DNA from: Litoribacter populi
GTDB taxonomy: Bacteria > Bacteroidota > Bacteroidia > Cytophagales > Cyclobacteriaceae
Length of the DNA stretch: 64,000 nucleotides
NCBI RefSeq assembly: GCF_007483685.1
Contig: NZ_VMKN01000001.1
Coordinates: forward strand, 1,378,297-1,442,296
Direction: 5' to 3'
Shown: in pieces, positions 8,457 to 16,775 of the stretch
How the letters are laid out: the number at the start of each line of letters is the position of its first letter
Position numbering within the stretch: the first letter of the stretch is position 1
Notes under the pieces: model-generated
Seen by the model: only the letters and a program-made list of their open reading frames with translations
Database searches by the model: none
What the model was told of the DNA's origin: nothing
Translations under genes and position numbers: made by a program

Positions 8457-11400
8457 ATTCCGAAGTCTCTACTTGTTTGGTCTTTTTTGGTGTTTTTGGC
8501 GATGGTTTTTAGCTCTGTTACAGCTCCTCTCAACTCCACCACCGTAGCGGCCGTATTGGCCTCTATCATGGCTGAGTGTTGCATCATTTTCATAGTGGCG
8601 TCAAAGTGCTGTTTTTCGACCATGAACCGCTTTTCGTTTAGCTCAAGGTTACGTTTGGATAGATCGTAATCGGCTCTTTTGAGTCCTGCTAATTCACTGG
8701 CTGTGGCCTCTGTCATCTCACGCCTGATCGCACCCTGTAGGCCTCTTTGTTGGGAACTCTCTGCATTACTCAGGTCAACCCCGGTTATTTCTTCAACCTG
8801 CTTCCAGTACTCAGCCGCATCTTTTCCTATCCCTTCATACATAGCCCTCAGCTCATTGATTTCGGCCTCTGTTGGGGTGCCCTCGTTCATCATCCTTGCG
8901 AGCTCCTCATAAAAGGGCTGCATGGCCTCCTCCATGTATTGGTAGCGGAAGGTATTTTGAATGGCACGCCTCATTATTTCTTCAAAGGAATCCCCAAAAT
9001 CCTGAGCAGCCATTTTGCCGTTTCTAAACAAATCGGTCATGGCATCGGAAAGGCCCGCATTGTTGGTGCCTGTCAGCATCTCATTGAGTTGACGCTGTAA
9101 ATCCTCTACATCAAGCCCAACTGATTCAAGCTCCTCCCTTAAAGCCTTCAGTGCCTCAAAATCTGCTTTGGCCTGACCTTCAAGTCTGCCCTCCATGTAC
9201 AGCTTTTCCAGCCGCTCATAATCCGACCCTGCAAGGGAGGCCATGATATCCCAAGTCTTGGCCGATCTGAACCAAGTACCATGTTTATAGCCCTGCCCCT
9301 CTACAAACTCCTGCCCCTGCAGGGCTGAAAAAATCTTATTATAAGCCTCCTCAATTTCGGGAGCCTGGAATTTCAAAAGCTCCAGCTGTTTGATAAGGGC
9401 ATTGTACGCCGTCTCACCTCTACCAGCTTGGTCCATTTCCCTTTGCCTCATGAGGGCTTGATATTGCATCTCACCCTTTATCGCATCATCATAGAATTTT
9501 TGGATTTCCTCTCTTGCCGCCCTGTTTTCATCCTTGGTACGGCTACTAATTGTAAAGAGCTTTGCCGCTGTATTGAATAGCCCGGTGATTCCAGCAATCA
9601 GAGCGGTAGGGTCTCCTGTTAAGGCACCTTCCAAAACATTTAGATTAGCCTGTACATACTCGCCGTACACAGTCATCATGTTGGCGGTTTTCTGCAAGCT
9701 TTGCCCCAGCTCATTGTTTATGCCCCTAAGTGATCGGGATATCTCATTGAATCCTCTGGAAGCCTCAAACAGGGAATTGGCGGATCGGTCAATGATGGCC
9801 TGTTTGGAATCTGCCAATCTTTTTTCCACATCAGTAATCATGGTCTCACTGATGGCGCCAGCTTCTATCAGCTCATTCAGAAGGTTTTCGCTTTCCTGAA
9901 TAACCCTCCTGATAGCCATCACGCCCATTCTTTCCACCCCGCCAAAAAGATCCTGAAACAATCCCAGTGATTTGATTTGCTGATCCTTGAGGTTAGCCAT
10001 TTGCTCCCTATGCCTCGCCTTGGCAATCTCCGCCTTGTCATATTCCCCAGCCTCTAATAAAAGGGTCAATTCATCTTGAAACCGTTTTTCCTCAGCCAAG
10101 AATTTCTCTTGAAAAGTCTGGTTGTCCTTTAGGGCTTGGTCATAGCCCTGCCTCCTTCTTTCCTCATCCTTTCTCTCATAAGCCTCCCTTTCGGAAATCA
10201 AAAATTCAAACCTTTCTTTTTCAGGCCCGGACATTTCAGTTTTCATGGCCAGCTGATCATATTCGGCCTGAATCAGGTCAATATATCTTGTAGCCGTGTC
10301 CAGCTCCTGGCCATATCGTTCATTTGCACGTTCCCTTCCTACCTCAGCCTTATAAGCCTCATACTCTTCATAAAGCTTCCTTCTTTCCTCCAGCTCCTTG
10401 GTAAGCACCTTGGTTTCCTGCCTATACAGCAGGTCGCTTTCGGCTTGCGTCTGCACCTCATCCAGCCCGGTAAGGTCTATCCTTGCCTCCTTGTTTTTTG
10501 GGTCGGCATTGAACCGCTCCACCAGCTCCCGGGCTTTGGCAAACTTGTCACGCAAAGCCTGTAGCTCCTCCTCATCCTTGGTCAGGGATTTACGGGCATA
10601 CTCGGCATCCAATGCGTCAAGCTTATCCATAAGGGTTTGACGCTTCTGTAAAATGGAATCACCCTCTACATTTTTCTTGTTTGGGTTTTTGGGATCGAAA
10701 ATGTTCAGGCCAGTTCCAGCGGCAAGCCTCTGGAAACCTGTAATGATTTCCTCAAATTCTTTTGCCTCCTTTTCGGCGGCTGAGTTAAGTTCTTGTAATT
10801 GAAAAGTAATGGTATTTACAAGGTTATCAGCTGAAGACCTGTTGGAGCTGGCACCAGTTCCGGACATCTTCAATTTCCCCTGCATTTGCTTGGCTTGGTT
10901 TTCTTGAGCTTCAATTAGCTTTTGCTCAAGCTCAAATCTCTTTTGCTCACGCTCGACCATCTTCTCGGCGGCCTGATCGGCGGCCACTTTGGCGGCGGCC
11001 TTATACATGACCATTTGCACATACCTATCCGCATTGTCGATAAGCTTTTGCTCTACCTCATTAAGTGAAGTCACCTGACCCACTACCTGACCAATGCCCT
11101 CATTGTATTGCTCAATCACATCCTTAGCGGCTACCATTCCCTCTTTGGCCAGCTGTATGTTTGCCTTTAGGGTTGATAGCTCGGTGATGGATTTCTTGTA
11201 ATCAGTGGATTCCACGGACTTTGCCAAGGCATCCTGACTAATTTTAAGAGCGTTCAATGCATCCTTACCGGAAAACAATCCCCTAAGCCATTCCCCAATT
11301 TCCTTTCGGTACATCGCAATTATGGCAATACCCGCCATCAGGGCAGTTTGCCAACTCAATATGCCGGACACCACCTGTTTGAATACCGATGGGGTATTTT

Positions 11401-12331
11401 GCCCCTCTGCATTCAGCTTTTGGGTTTCGGCGCTCATCCTGCCGATTTCCTCGACCATGGAGGGTAGATTGGAAGCCAGCCCCGTCAAGCCCATTGATGC
11501 GGAATGGGCAAAGGAGGTGAAGTTTCGACTTACCCGTGTCACCGAGCCATCCAGCTTGTTAAAATTCACCTCCTGATTACCAAGGGTTTTCCCTTGGTTG
11601 GCTATTTCGGCTGTAGTGGCTTTGAGGTTTGCCCGTAGTTCTACCTCCTTGGCCGCTAAAGCCGCCTGAGCCTTGGTAAAATCGTTGGCTTTGATTTCCC
11701 CTTCCTGAAACCTTGTGTTAAGGTCTTTTTGGGCTGCACTTACTTCTTTCAGTGCCTCCTTATTGTTGATGAGTTGTAATAAAAGCCTTTTGGATTCTGC
11801 ATCCAAGTTCTTGTAGGCGTTGGTGCCTTCCTCCAGCAAGCCCCGGTATTGGTCAGATACGGCAGAAAGCAGGGTATTCCTTTCCTGCAACACTTGGTTT
11901 TCGGTAGCGGAACCTGTGCCTTGCTGATCGGGTGCTTTGCCCTCGAGGGCGTTGCGGAGCTGGGTTTCGGTAGCGGATAGTTTGGCTAGGGATTTTTCGT
12001 ATTCTTCAGCTCCGATTTTACCGGAGCGGTAAAATTCCTCCAGCTGGGATTTGATGGCAATCAGTTTCTCCAGCTGTTCACGTGCCTTGTCTATTCCCAG
12101 TGAAGAAGCTAGGGCACCCGTCATGCCCGAGCCCTGCACTGATTTTTTGTAAGCTTCCACCTCTTTGGCGGAATCGGAAAACAGCACGCCCATCTTTTGG
12201 CTCACCGCCTGGGCGGATTTTTCGGCCGATGCCTCTACTCCTTGGATTTCGGCCTTTACTTTGGCCGCTTCGGCTTTCGCCTCCTCGGAGTTGATTAAAA
12301 ACTGTACGGATATAGGCTCGAAGTTTTCCAT
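8453..12331 (-). CDS. Tail tape measure protein
   Basis: 1292 residues, the second longest gene in the phage, placed between the tail chaperones and the distal tail protein. Long stretches are coiled coil, rich in Glu, Lys, Gln and Ala (residues about 10-250 and 420-800). Near residue 330 a hydrophobic segment (TALMAGIAIIAMYRKEIGEW) fits the membrane-inserting region of tape measures. The chain fills the tail tube, sets its length and is ejected ahead of the DNA. If the usual proportion of about 1.5 angstrom per residue holds, the tail would be near 190 nm, which is an inference. Confidence 0.9.
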   Translation of the reverse strand: MENFEPISVQFLINSEEAKAEAAKVKAEIQGVEASAEKSAQAVSQKMGVLFSDSAKEVEAYKKSVQGSGMTGALASSLGIDKAREQLEKLIAIKSQLEEFYRSGKIGAEEYEKSLAKLSATETQLRNALEGKAPDQQGTGSATENQVLQERNTLLSAVSDQYRGLLEEGTNAYKNLDAESKRLLLQLINNKEALKEVSAAQKDLNTRFQEGEIKANDFTKAQAALAAKEVELRANLKATTAEIANQGKTLGNQEVNFNKLDGSVTRVSRNFTSFAHSASMGLTGLASNLPSMVEEIGRMSAETQKLNAEGQNTPSVFKQVVSGILSWQTALMAGIAIIAMYRKEIGEWLRGLFSGKDALNALKISQDALAKSVESTDYKKSITELSTLKANIQLAKEGMVAAKDVIEQYNEGIGQVVGQVTSLNEVEQKLIDNADRYVQMVMYKAAAKVAADQAAEKMVEREQKRFELEQKLIEAQENQAKQMQGKLKMSGTGASSNRSSADNLVNTITFQLQELNSAAEKEAKEFEEIITGFQRLAAGTGLNIFDPKNPNKKNVEGDSILQKRQTLMDKLDALDAEYARKSLTKDEEELQALRDKFAKARELVERFNADPKNKEARIDLTGLDEVQTQAESDLLYRQETKVLTKELEERRKLYEEYEAYKAEVGRERANERYGQELDTATRYIDLIQAEYDQLAMKTEMSGPEKERFEFLISEREAYERKDEERRRQGYDQALKDNQTFQEKFLAEEKRFQDELTLLLEAGEYDKAEIAKARHREQMANLKDQQIKSLGLFQDLFGGVERMGVMAIRRVIQESENLLNELIEAGAISETMITDVEKRLADSKQAIIDRSANSLFEASRGFNEISRSLRGINNELGQSLQKTANMMTVYGEYVQANLNVLEGALTGDPTALIAGITGLFNTAAKLFTISSRTKDENRAAREEIQKFYDDAIKGEMQYQALMRQREMDQAGRGETAYNALIKQLELLKFQAPEIEEAYNKIFSALQGQEFVEGQGYKHGTWFRSAKTWDIMASLAGSDYERLEKLYMEGRLEGQAKADFEALKALREELESVGLDVEDLQRQLNEMLTGTNNAGLSDAMTDLFRNGKMAAQDFGDSFEEIMRRAIQNTFRYQYMEEAMQPFYEELARMMNEGTPTEAEINELRAMYEGIGKDAAEYWKQVEEITGVDLSNAESSQQRGLQGAIRREMTEATASELAGLKRADYDLSKRNLELNEKRFMVEKQHFDATMKMMQHSAMIEANTAATVVELRGAVTELKTIAKNTKKDQTSRDFGI

Positions 12332-12337
12332 TTTGCT

Positions 12338-12526
12338 TTATAGGCCAAAGAGGCCGTCAAGGTCTTTTTTACTTGCTTTTCTTACTATTTTGTCGGCTTT
12401 CACAAAACCCGGTTGGTCTGCTATCATCAGCATGATTTGCGCTCGAGGCACCTTCCAAAGTACCTCATGCATGGTCCAGCCAAACAGCTTGCAGACTTGG
12501 TAATGAAAGCCAAAAGGGCTATGCAT
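12338..12526 (-). CDS. Tail assembly chaperone, downstream frame
   Basis: 62 residues from ATG 12526 (MHSPFGFHYQV), ending 6 bp before the tape measure. The same frame is open without a stop back to about 12765, inside the upstream chaperone gene, and lies in the -1 frame relative to it. That is the layout of the lambda G/GT and Mu gp41 chaperone pairs, where a -1 frameshift yields a longer fusion. An independent start is also possible, since a GGAG-containing stretch precedes the ATG by about 15 nt. The role is to hold the tape measure while the tube polymerises around it. Confidence 0.6.
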   Translation of the reverse strand: MHSPFGFHYQVCKLFGWTMHEVLWKVPRAQIMLMIADQPGFVKADKIVRKASKKDLDGLFGL

Positions 12527-12537
12527 GCCAGTAGCTT

Positions 12538-13020
12538 TTAACTCCCTTTCTCCTGATGACCCAGATTCGGCAACGTAATCCTCATTAGGCTTACCGATTT
12601 GGTAGTAATCATAAAATCCTGTACACCGCCGTGGATGAGTAATACCATGGCAATGGTATAGATATCGGCCGATTTGGCGTGCCACTTGAGATACCACGCC
12701 AACGGGCGGGTAAAGAGCTTGCCAGCCCAATAGCCGTTTAGCCAGGCACAGGCCACAGCCTTGTTAAGCTTGTCACCATGCCGCACCTTGATGGCCAAGG
12801 CATCCTCTGTACTGATGTCGGTAAGGTCATCTATTTGGAGACCTGTAGACAGGTAGTAGCTGGCCACTCGGGTAAGGGTGCCGTCATAGGGGGCGGTGAC
12901 CCTCAGGGAGATTTCTTTTTTGCCTATCCACCGTAGAAAAAAAGGAGCGCGCATTGGCAATCGCACGCCCCTTTTTAAAATCAAGTCGGCGGCTAGTTTT
13001 TCTTTAGCCGGGTTTTCCAT
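12538..13020 (-). CDS. Tail assembly chaperone, upstream frame
   Basis: 160 residues, alpha-helical, between the tail tube and tape measure genes. Its ATG overlaps the tube stop codon by one base (TAATG). It ends at TAA 12540-12538, 11 nt before the ATG of the downstream frame. The position and the -1 relation of the two frames support the chaperone call; sequence motifs alone do not identify it. I saw no canonical XXXYYYZ slippery heptamer in the overlap. Confidence 0.65.
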   Translation of the reverse strand: MENPAKEKLAADLILKRGVRLPMRAPFFLRWIGKKEISLRVTAPYDGTLTRVASYYLSTGLQIDDLTDISTEDALAIKVRHGDKLNKAVACAWLNGYWAGKLFTRPLAWYLKWHAKSADIYTIAMVLLIHGGVQDFMITTKSVSLMRITLPNLGHQEKGS

Positions 13021-13532
13021 TAGGCCGGGTTACGCTTGTAGGTTGAGGACAACCCTGCAACAAGTGGTTGCTGTGGCTTTACCTGAATCTGGATCATGGT
13101 CATACCCACCTTGGTAGGAGCCGGGATGAGCTTACCCATCACTTTACCCCTACGGATGCCATAAGTCGAACCATCCTCCAATTCAAATTCAAAGGCCATT
13201 TCGATGTCTTCAGCCGTGTCTCCTTCGTTCCATTCGTCTGGCTCACCCTCTACAGATACTACCGTACCGCCAAGGTACTTGTGGCAGTTGGCCGCTGAGG
13301 TGTCCATAAGGGAAAGGGCTAGGTTCTTAGCACCTTTCCTCTGCACGGAAATGATAGGATCATCTTTCAGCTCTGCCGGGTGATCCGTTACCGTTGGATC
13401 ATCTTGGGTAAAGGTGATGGTATCTCTATAGATTTCTCCCACATCTTCCAACTCCACCGCCAAACCCGTCACAGGGTCGATAAGGCTTGCTTTTACGGAG
13501 CGCACCCCGTATGAAAATACTTTTGTTGCCAT
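13020..13532 (-). CDS. Major tail tube protein
   Basis: 170 residues, mostly beta strand with acidic loops, starting MATKVFSYGVRSVKASL. It lies in the standard place upstream of the chaperones and tape measure. The mid-segment about residues 55-80 (DDPIISVQRKGAKNLALSLM) and the terminal KVGMTMIQIQVKPQQPL strands fit the tube fold. Many copies would stack as hexamers to form the tail shaft. No sheath gene accompanies it, which argues for a non-contractile tail. Confidence 0.7.
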   Translation of the reverse strand: MATKVFSYGVRSVKASLIDPVTGLAVELEDVGEIYRDTITFTQDDPTVTDHPAELKDDPIISVQRKGAKNLALSLMDTSAANCHKYLGGTVVSVEGEPDEWNEGDTAEDIEMAFEFELEDGSTYGIRRGKVMGKLIPAPTKVGMTMIQIQVKPQQPLVAGLSSTYKRNPA

Positions 13533-13538
13533 TGCTTA

Positions 13539-14066
13539 TTATTGGTTAGATTGATTTTCCTTTTCGGCAGCTTCAATAGCCGCTTTCAGATTCTCCAGCT
13601 TGATGTTATGGGCTGGCTTCTTTCCAGTCAATTCCTGGAACCTTGCTGACAAAGCCTCACGCTCATCAACTTCTTTGCTTTCCTCCTTTGGGGATTCTTC
13701 GTCCTTTGGAGTCTCATCCGCTGGAGTTTCACCTGCTGGAGCTTCGTCCTTTGGAGCCTCATCCGCTGGGGCTTCATCCTTTGGCGTTTCGTCCTTTGGA
13801 GTCTCATCCGCATTGATGGTCAGGGTTGCACCTTTTACAGCGTCACCCGTTTCGGTCTCCTCCGTTTCCTTTGCTTTCACAAAAGCCTCTACCAACCGTC
13901 TGGTATAGTGACCCACTTTCTGATCCTTCAAGGTCTGTCCATGGGAATCGGCCTGATGCGCTGTAAAGAATGCCCTGTCATCTGAAGTCATAAATACCTC
14001 ATCTTGCTTGGGGTATGTGGCGAATATTACTTTCAGCTTATCCGCCCTTGTATTGTGTTTTGCCAT
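13539..14066 (-). CDS. Acidic repeat protein with HeH/SAP-like C-terminus
   Basis: 175 residues in three parts: an N-terminal globular part (residues 1-75), a low-complexity linker of about 45 residues built from short units such as TPKDE, APADE and APKDE, and a C-terminal helix-loop-helix (ARFQELTGKKPAHNIKLENL...) that resembles HeH/LEM or SAP modules, which bind nucleic acid. It sits between the spanin and tube genes. A head-completion or decoration role is only inferred. The linker is encoded by imperfect 15-bp repeats that could vary in number. Confidence 0.45.
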   Translation of the reverse strand: MAKHNTRADKLKVIFATYPKQDEVFMTSDDRAFFTAHQADSHGQTLKDQKVGHYTRRLVEAFVKAKETEETETGDAVKGATLTINADETPKDETPKDEAPADEAPKDEAPAGETPADETPKDEESPKEESKEVDEREALSARFQELTGKKPAHNIKLENLKAAIEAAEKENQSNQ

Positions 14067-14067
14067 C

Positions 14068-14087
14068 TTTTAAAAGAGTTTAAAAGG
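14068..14087 (-). promoter_or_regulatory. AT element copy A (CCTTTTAAAnnCTTTTAAAA)
   Basis: On the minus strand it reads CCTTTTAAACTCTTTTAAAA, immediately before the ATG of the acidic repeat protein (14066) and overlapping the end of the spanin gene. It differs from copy C at one position and from copy B at two. Two further TTTAAA/C steps follow at 14091 and 14101, spaced by about one helical turn. Function unknown. Confidence 0.55.
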
Positions 14088-14573
14088 GTTTTTAACTTTA
14101 TTTAAAACTCGCAGTACTCCGACTGCTACAGACCCTAGGGCCAAGAGGTACACCCACCATGGGAGCCTCCAACTTTTGCGGGTAACCTTGGAATCCTCTG
14201 ACCGCTCCGACCAGTTATGTGAGTAGGTTTCCCCGCTTTTTTCGCTCGAGAGCGTGGACCGTGCAACGGGCTTGGCCTTTGCCCGATAGGTTACGCCCTC
14301 ATCCGTAATACTCAGCTCCAGTTCCATTCCTCCGCTTTGGGTTCTGATCACCTGAGGGATTTCAGAAAGCGGTTTTAAGGGGTAGTCACCTTTCAGAATG
14401 TCTCCGAAATATTCGGTATCTATTCGGGTATTTTCCCTCGCTACTTCAATCAGGCTCTTTTCCTCCTGATCATGGGTAGAGACTACCCTAGTAGAAGTAC
14501 ACCCGCCAAGAGCTAAGGCCACTGCCAGACCAAAGCAACCTGAACCTATAATGAGTATTCGCTTTGTCTCCAT
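14070..14573 (-). CDS. Candidate u-spanin (lipoprotein with C-terminal membrane anchor)
   Basis: 167 residues. The N-terminus is a lipoprotein signal ending in LGGC (Cys 25), followed by a soluble part of about 110 residues with beta-type strands (GGMELELSITDEGVTYRAKAK). One transmembrane segment follows near residues 140-157 (WWVYLLALGSVAVGVL), with a basic tail. An outer-membrane lipid anchor plus an inner-membrane C-terminal helix in one chain is the defining layout of unimolecular spanins such as T1 gp11, which fuse the two membranes in the last lysis step. It lies right after the amidase and overlaps it by 28 bp, completing a holin-amidase-spanin cassette. Confidence 0.65.
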   Translation of the reverse strand: METKRILIIGSGCFGLAVALALGGCTSTRVVSTHDQEEKSLIEVARENTRIDTEYFGDILKGDYPLKPLSEIPQVIRTQSGGMELELSITDEGVTYRAKAKPVARSTLSSEKSGETYSHNWSERSEDSKVTRKSWRLPWWVYLLALGSVAVGVLRVLNKVKNPFKLF

Positions 14574-15082
14574 ACCAGTTTTTTAGATTGCATGGCCACC
14601 TTACCGGTGATCCACTTGTATTCTGGGATTGCACAAAAGCTCGGACAGTCCTTAATCCGCTCCCATGGATCTATTACACCATTGCCGTTTTTGTCCGGAC
14701 TTGCGTCACGGTGTCCGGCAATCTTGATATGCTCAATGGACTGGTGCTTTTTCAGGACCTCCATTACCTCGTTGATTACATAGAGGATGGAAGCCTTTTG
14801 CTCATCCGTGCGGGTGTCCACCGCCTTATTCACGTTCTTTCTATCCACACCGCCTTGATAGGCTATGTGTATAGAATTACTGTTGAATCCCTGCACCCCA
14901 TTACTCACCCGGTCTATCGGCATCAATGGCTCAATGGTGCCATCCGTATAAATAAAGAAGTGGTAACCGTCATTTTTCCAGCCTGGGCCTTGGGGCTTTG
15001 GTGTTCTCCACCATCTTCTGATTGCGGCCACATCGCCAAATCCCGCTGTACAATGAATAAAGATGTTGTCTATCTGTCTCAT
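14546..15082 (-). CDS. N-acetylmuramoyl-L-alanine amidase (endolysin)
   Basis: 178 residues from ATG 15082, chosen because it overlaps the holin stop as ATGA and gives the conserved start MRQIDNIFIHCTAG. Amidase_2 / T7-lysozyme-type zinc ligands are visible: His10 (FIHCTA), His124 (GHRD) and Cys146 (KDCPSF); Tyr40 precedes the conserved HFFI strand. The enzyme cuts the amide bond between N-acetylmuramic acid and L-alanine in peptidoglycan. No signal peptide, so release needs the adjacent holin. Confidence 0.9.
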   Translation of the reverse strand: MRQIDNIFIHCTAGFGDVAAIRRWWRTPKPQGPGWKNDGYHFFIYTDGTIEPLMPIDRVSNGVQGFNSNSIHIAYQGGVDRKNVNKAVDTRTDEQKASILYVINEVMEVLKKHQSIEHIKIAGHRDASPDKNGNGVIDPWERIKDCPSFCAIPEYKWITGKVAMQSKKLVWRQSEYSL

Positions 15083-15591
15083 AGGTTCCAAAAGGAATTT
15101 ACTTTCTTCTGTAGTGCTGAAATCCAATGCGTTTTTTCCTTTCCATGTAGCTCCGAGATGTTTTCCGAAATACTTACTATCAGCTCAAGCACCGTCTGTA
15201 TCACGAAAAAGACATGCATCCAATCCAGTATGACAGCGGCAGTTTCATTGCCCTGAAATTTATAGCTGGAGGCCATTACGTGAGTGAGAGAAATACAAAG
15301 GAGATAGCCAGTAGTCTTGATGGAAAAGCGGCTGAGCTTATTGGATTCAAAAGGCTCTTTTTTCTTTCGGGAATTGACTATTCCCGATATCAATTCAAAG
15401 GCAAAGGCAACCAGCAACACGCCAAACGCCAAGGCATCCAATCCGAATATCCGCACCACCAACACACTCAAGGAGCTGACTGATAGGGTAAGGGTAGTGA
15501 TGCCGCTATACTTCAGGCTGGGAGTGAGACTGACGGCAAATTCCGTCAGACTCCCATACCCAAAGCTGGCCAATAATTTGCCCGCCCACAT
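15079..15591 (-). CDS. Holin (phage holin family 4/TcdE-like)
   Basis: 170 residues with three or four hydrophobic segments (about 28-48, 50-72, 95-110, 120-140). The central LDALAFGVLLVAFAFELISG followed by basic residues and FSIKTTGYLLCI is the pattern of the Bacteroidota/Firmicutes holin family related to TcdE. It forms inner-membrane holes that time lysis and let the amidase through. The gene precedes the amidase with ATGA coupling and follows the capsid gene by 3 bp. Confidence 0.8.
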   Translation of the reverse strand: MWAGKLLASFGYGSLTEFAVSLTPSLKYSGITTLTLSVSSLSVLVVRIFGLDALAFGVLLVAFAFELISGIVNSRKKKEPFESNKLSRFSIKTTGYLLCISLTHVMASSYKFQGNETAAVILDWMHVFFVIQTVLELIVSISENISELHGKEKTHWISALQKKVNSFWNL

Positions 15592-15594
15592 CGA

Positions 15595-16710
15595 TTAGAC
15601 AGTTGGGGTTTGTCTCAGCAATGCCACACCTTCATAACCTGCCCTTCTGGCTCTGGAACCAGACCTTGCTAGGAAGGAATACAGGTCACCGTAATAGGTA
15701 GGGTCTCCAATGGTCTGGAAGGCCTTTACCCCAGACCAAGCGAATTCCACAGCGTTCTCATACCAGAACAATGCGGCATCGCAATGGTCGGTGTCGCCTA
15801 CCTCTCCCGGAGCGATGATGCCACCGTCACCATCAGTCCTCAACACCGTGCTTCTGGATTCGATATTCCACCCCTGTACCTTGTACATGATACCTCTCCT
15901 TCTTTCCTCCTCAGTCACTGCCGCCATATAGGTAGCCGTTATCAATGAGTCAGCAGGGAACAAATCAGCCTCCATTTGAGGAGTCAAAAGCGCATGCATT
16001 TTACCTTCAAACCATCTACCTTCATTCTTGAACTTGGTAGCCATTCTTTGAAGGTCAACCAATGCCGCTTTTTTCCTTTCACCCGTGGCACCCGTAGCCG
16101 TAGCCGCAGACGCATCACCGGAGGTCAACAGGATATTTTTACTAGGTAGGGTGGTAGCTCCATAAACCCCGTACACAGGGCTGTTCACCCAGTTATACAA
16201 AGTTTCCTCCGCTACTACTTCCACCAACTTGTCGTTGTCTTCACCAAGTACGGAACTACGCTTATCATAAGTCAGCTCCTTGGTGTCTGCATCTGGAATT
16301 ACTACAGGATCGGTGGTAAACTCATCGATTACATACACGATATCCGTATCATTCCTTTTGCGAACAGCGGCAGGCAGGTTGGCTCTATTCTTGACCACGT
16401 TACCAGAACCTCCGGACTGAGGGATATGCACCACTTTACCGCCTATGACATACTCATCCGCATTGAAGGATTTCCGCATAAAGGTATTTTTCTTGAAAAT
16501 CTCCTCCTCGATATGGTTTTGCCATATCTCTACGGTTATGGCCATAAAGGCCGTGTCCTTGACAAGCTGGGGAGCTACCAAGGGCAGTACCACGCCTGCG
16601 GTCATTACAGTACCTGCTACCGCATAGGCATTGAGGCCAAGGTAGGTTTGTGCGGCCGCTCCGATGAACATTGCCATCACTACATTAAATAGGAATTTGA
16701 TCCACTTCAT
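15595..16710 (-). CDS. Major capsid protein
   Basis: 371 residues, downstream of the protease/scaffold gene as in Mu and HK97-type phages. Landmarks include VEIWQNHIEEEIFKKN, GGKVVHIPQSG and the late FWYENAVEFAWSGVKAFQ strand, matching Mu-like/phage capsid families of Bacteroidota. The first about 45 residues are unusually hydrophobic (two segments, 5-20 and 30-45) and resemble a signal or membrane anchor; they may be removed by the prohead protease. Copy B of the AT element lies 40 bp upstream of the start. Confidence 0.8.
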   Translation of the reverse strand: MKWIKFLFNVVMAMFIGAAAQTYLGLNAYAVAGTVMTAGVVLPLVAPQLVKDTAFMAITVEIWQNHIEEEIFKKNTFMRKSFNADEYVIGGKVVHIPQSGGSGNVVKNRANLPAAVRKRNDTDIVYVIDEFTTDPVVIPDADTKELTYDKRSSVLGEDNDKLVEVVAEETLYNWVNSPVYGVYGATTLPSKNILLTSGDASAATATGATGERKKAALVDLQRMATKFKNEGRWFEGKMHALLTPQMEADLFPADSLITATYMAAVTEEERRRGIMYKVQGWNIESRSTVLRTDGDGGIIAPGEVGDTDHCDAALFWYENAVEFAWSGVKAFQTIGDPTYYGDLYSFLARSGSRARRAGYEGVALLRQTPTV

Positions 16711-16750
16711 TTGATTATAAAATTTAGGTTGATGATTCTTTGAAAGGTTG

Positions 16751-16770
16751 TTTTAAAAGCTTTTAAAAGG
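16751..16770 (-). promoter_or_regulatory. AT element copy B
   Basis: On the minus strand it reads CCTTTTAAAAGCTTTTAAAA, in the 65-bp gap between the protease/scaffold stop and the capsid ATG (16710). It matches copy C at 19 of 20 positions. A third TTTTAA step lies at 16774-16779. Its place ahead of the most highly expressed gene suggests an expression role, which is inferred. Confidence 0.55.
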
Positions 16771-16775
16771 TGCTT

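Noticed and set aside
9534-12503. Plus-strand frames opposite the tape measure
   Set aside because: Their positions mirror codon bias of the tape measure gene and they lack starts, ribosome binding sites and family signals.
12338-12730. Downstream tail chaperone starting at TTG 12730
   Set aside because: This start lies deep in the upstream gene with no ribosome binding site. The frame is better read through a frameshift or from ATG 12526.
13600-13908. Opposite-strand Ser-rich frame
   Set aside because: It is the mirror of the acidic repeat linker of the real gene.
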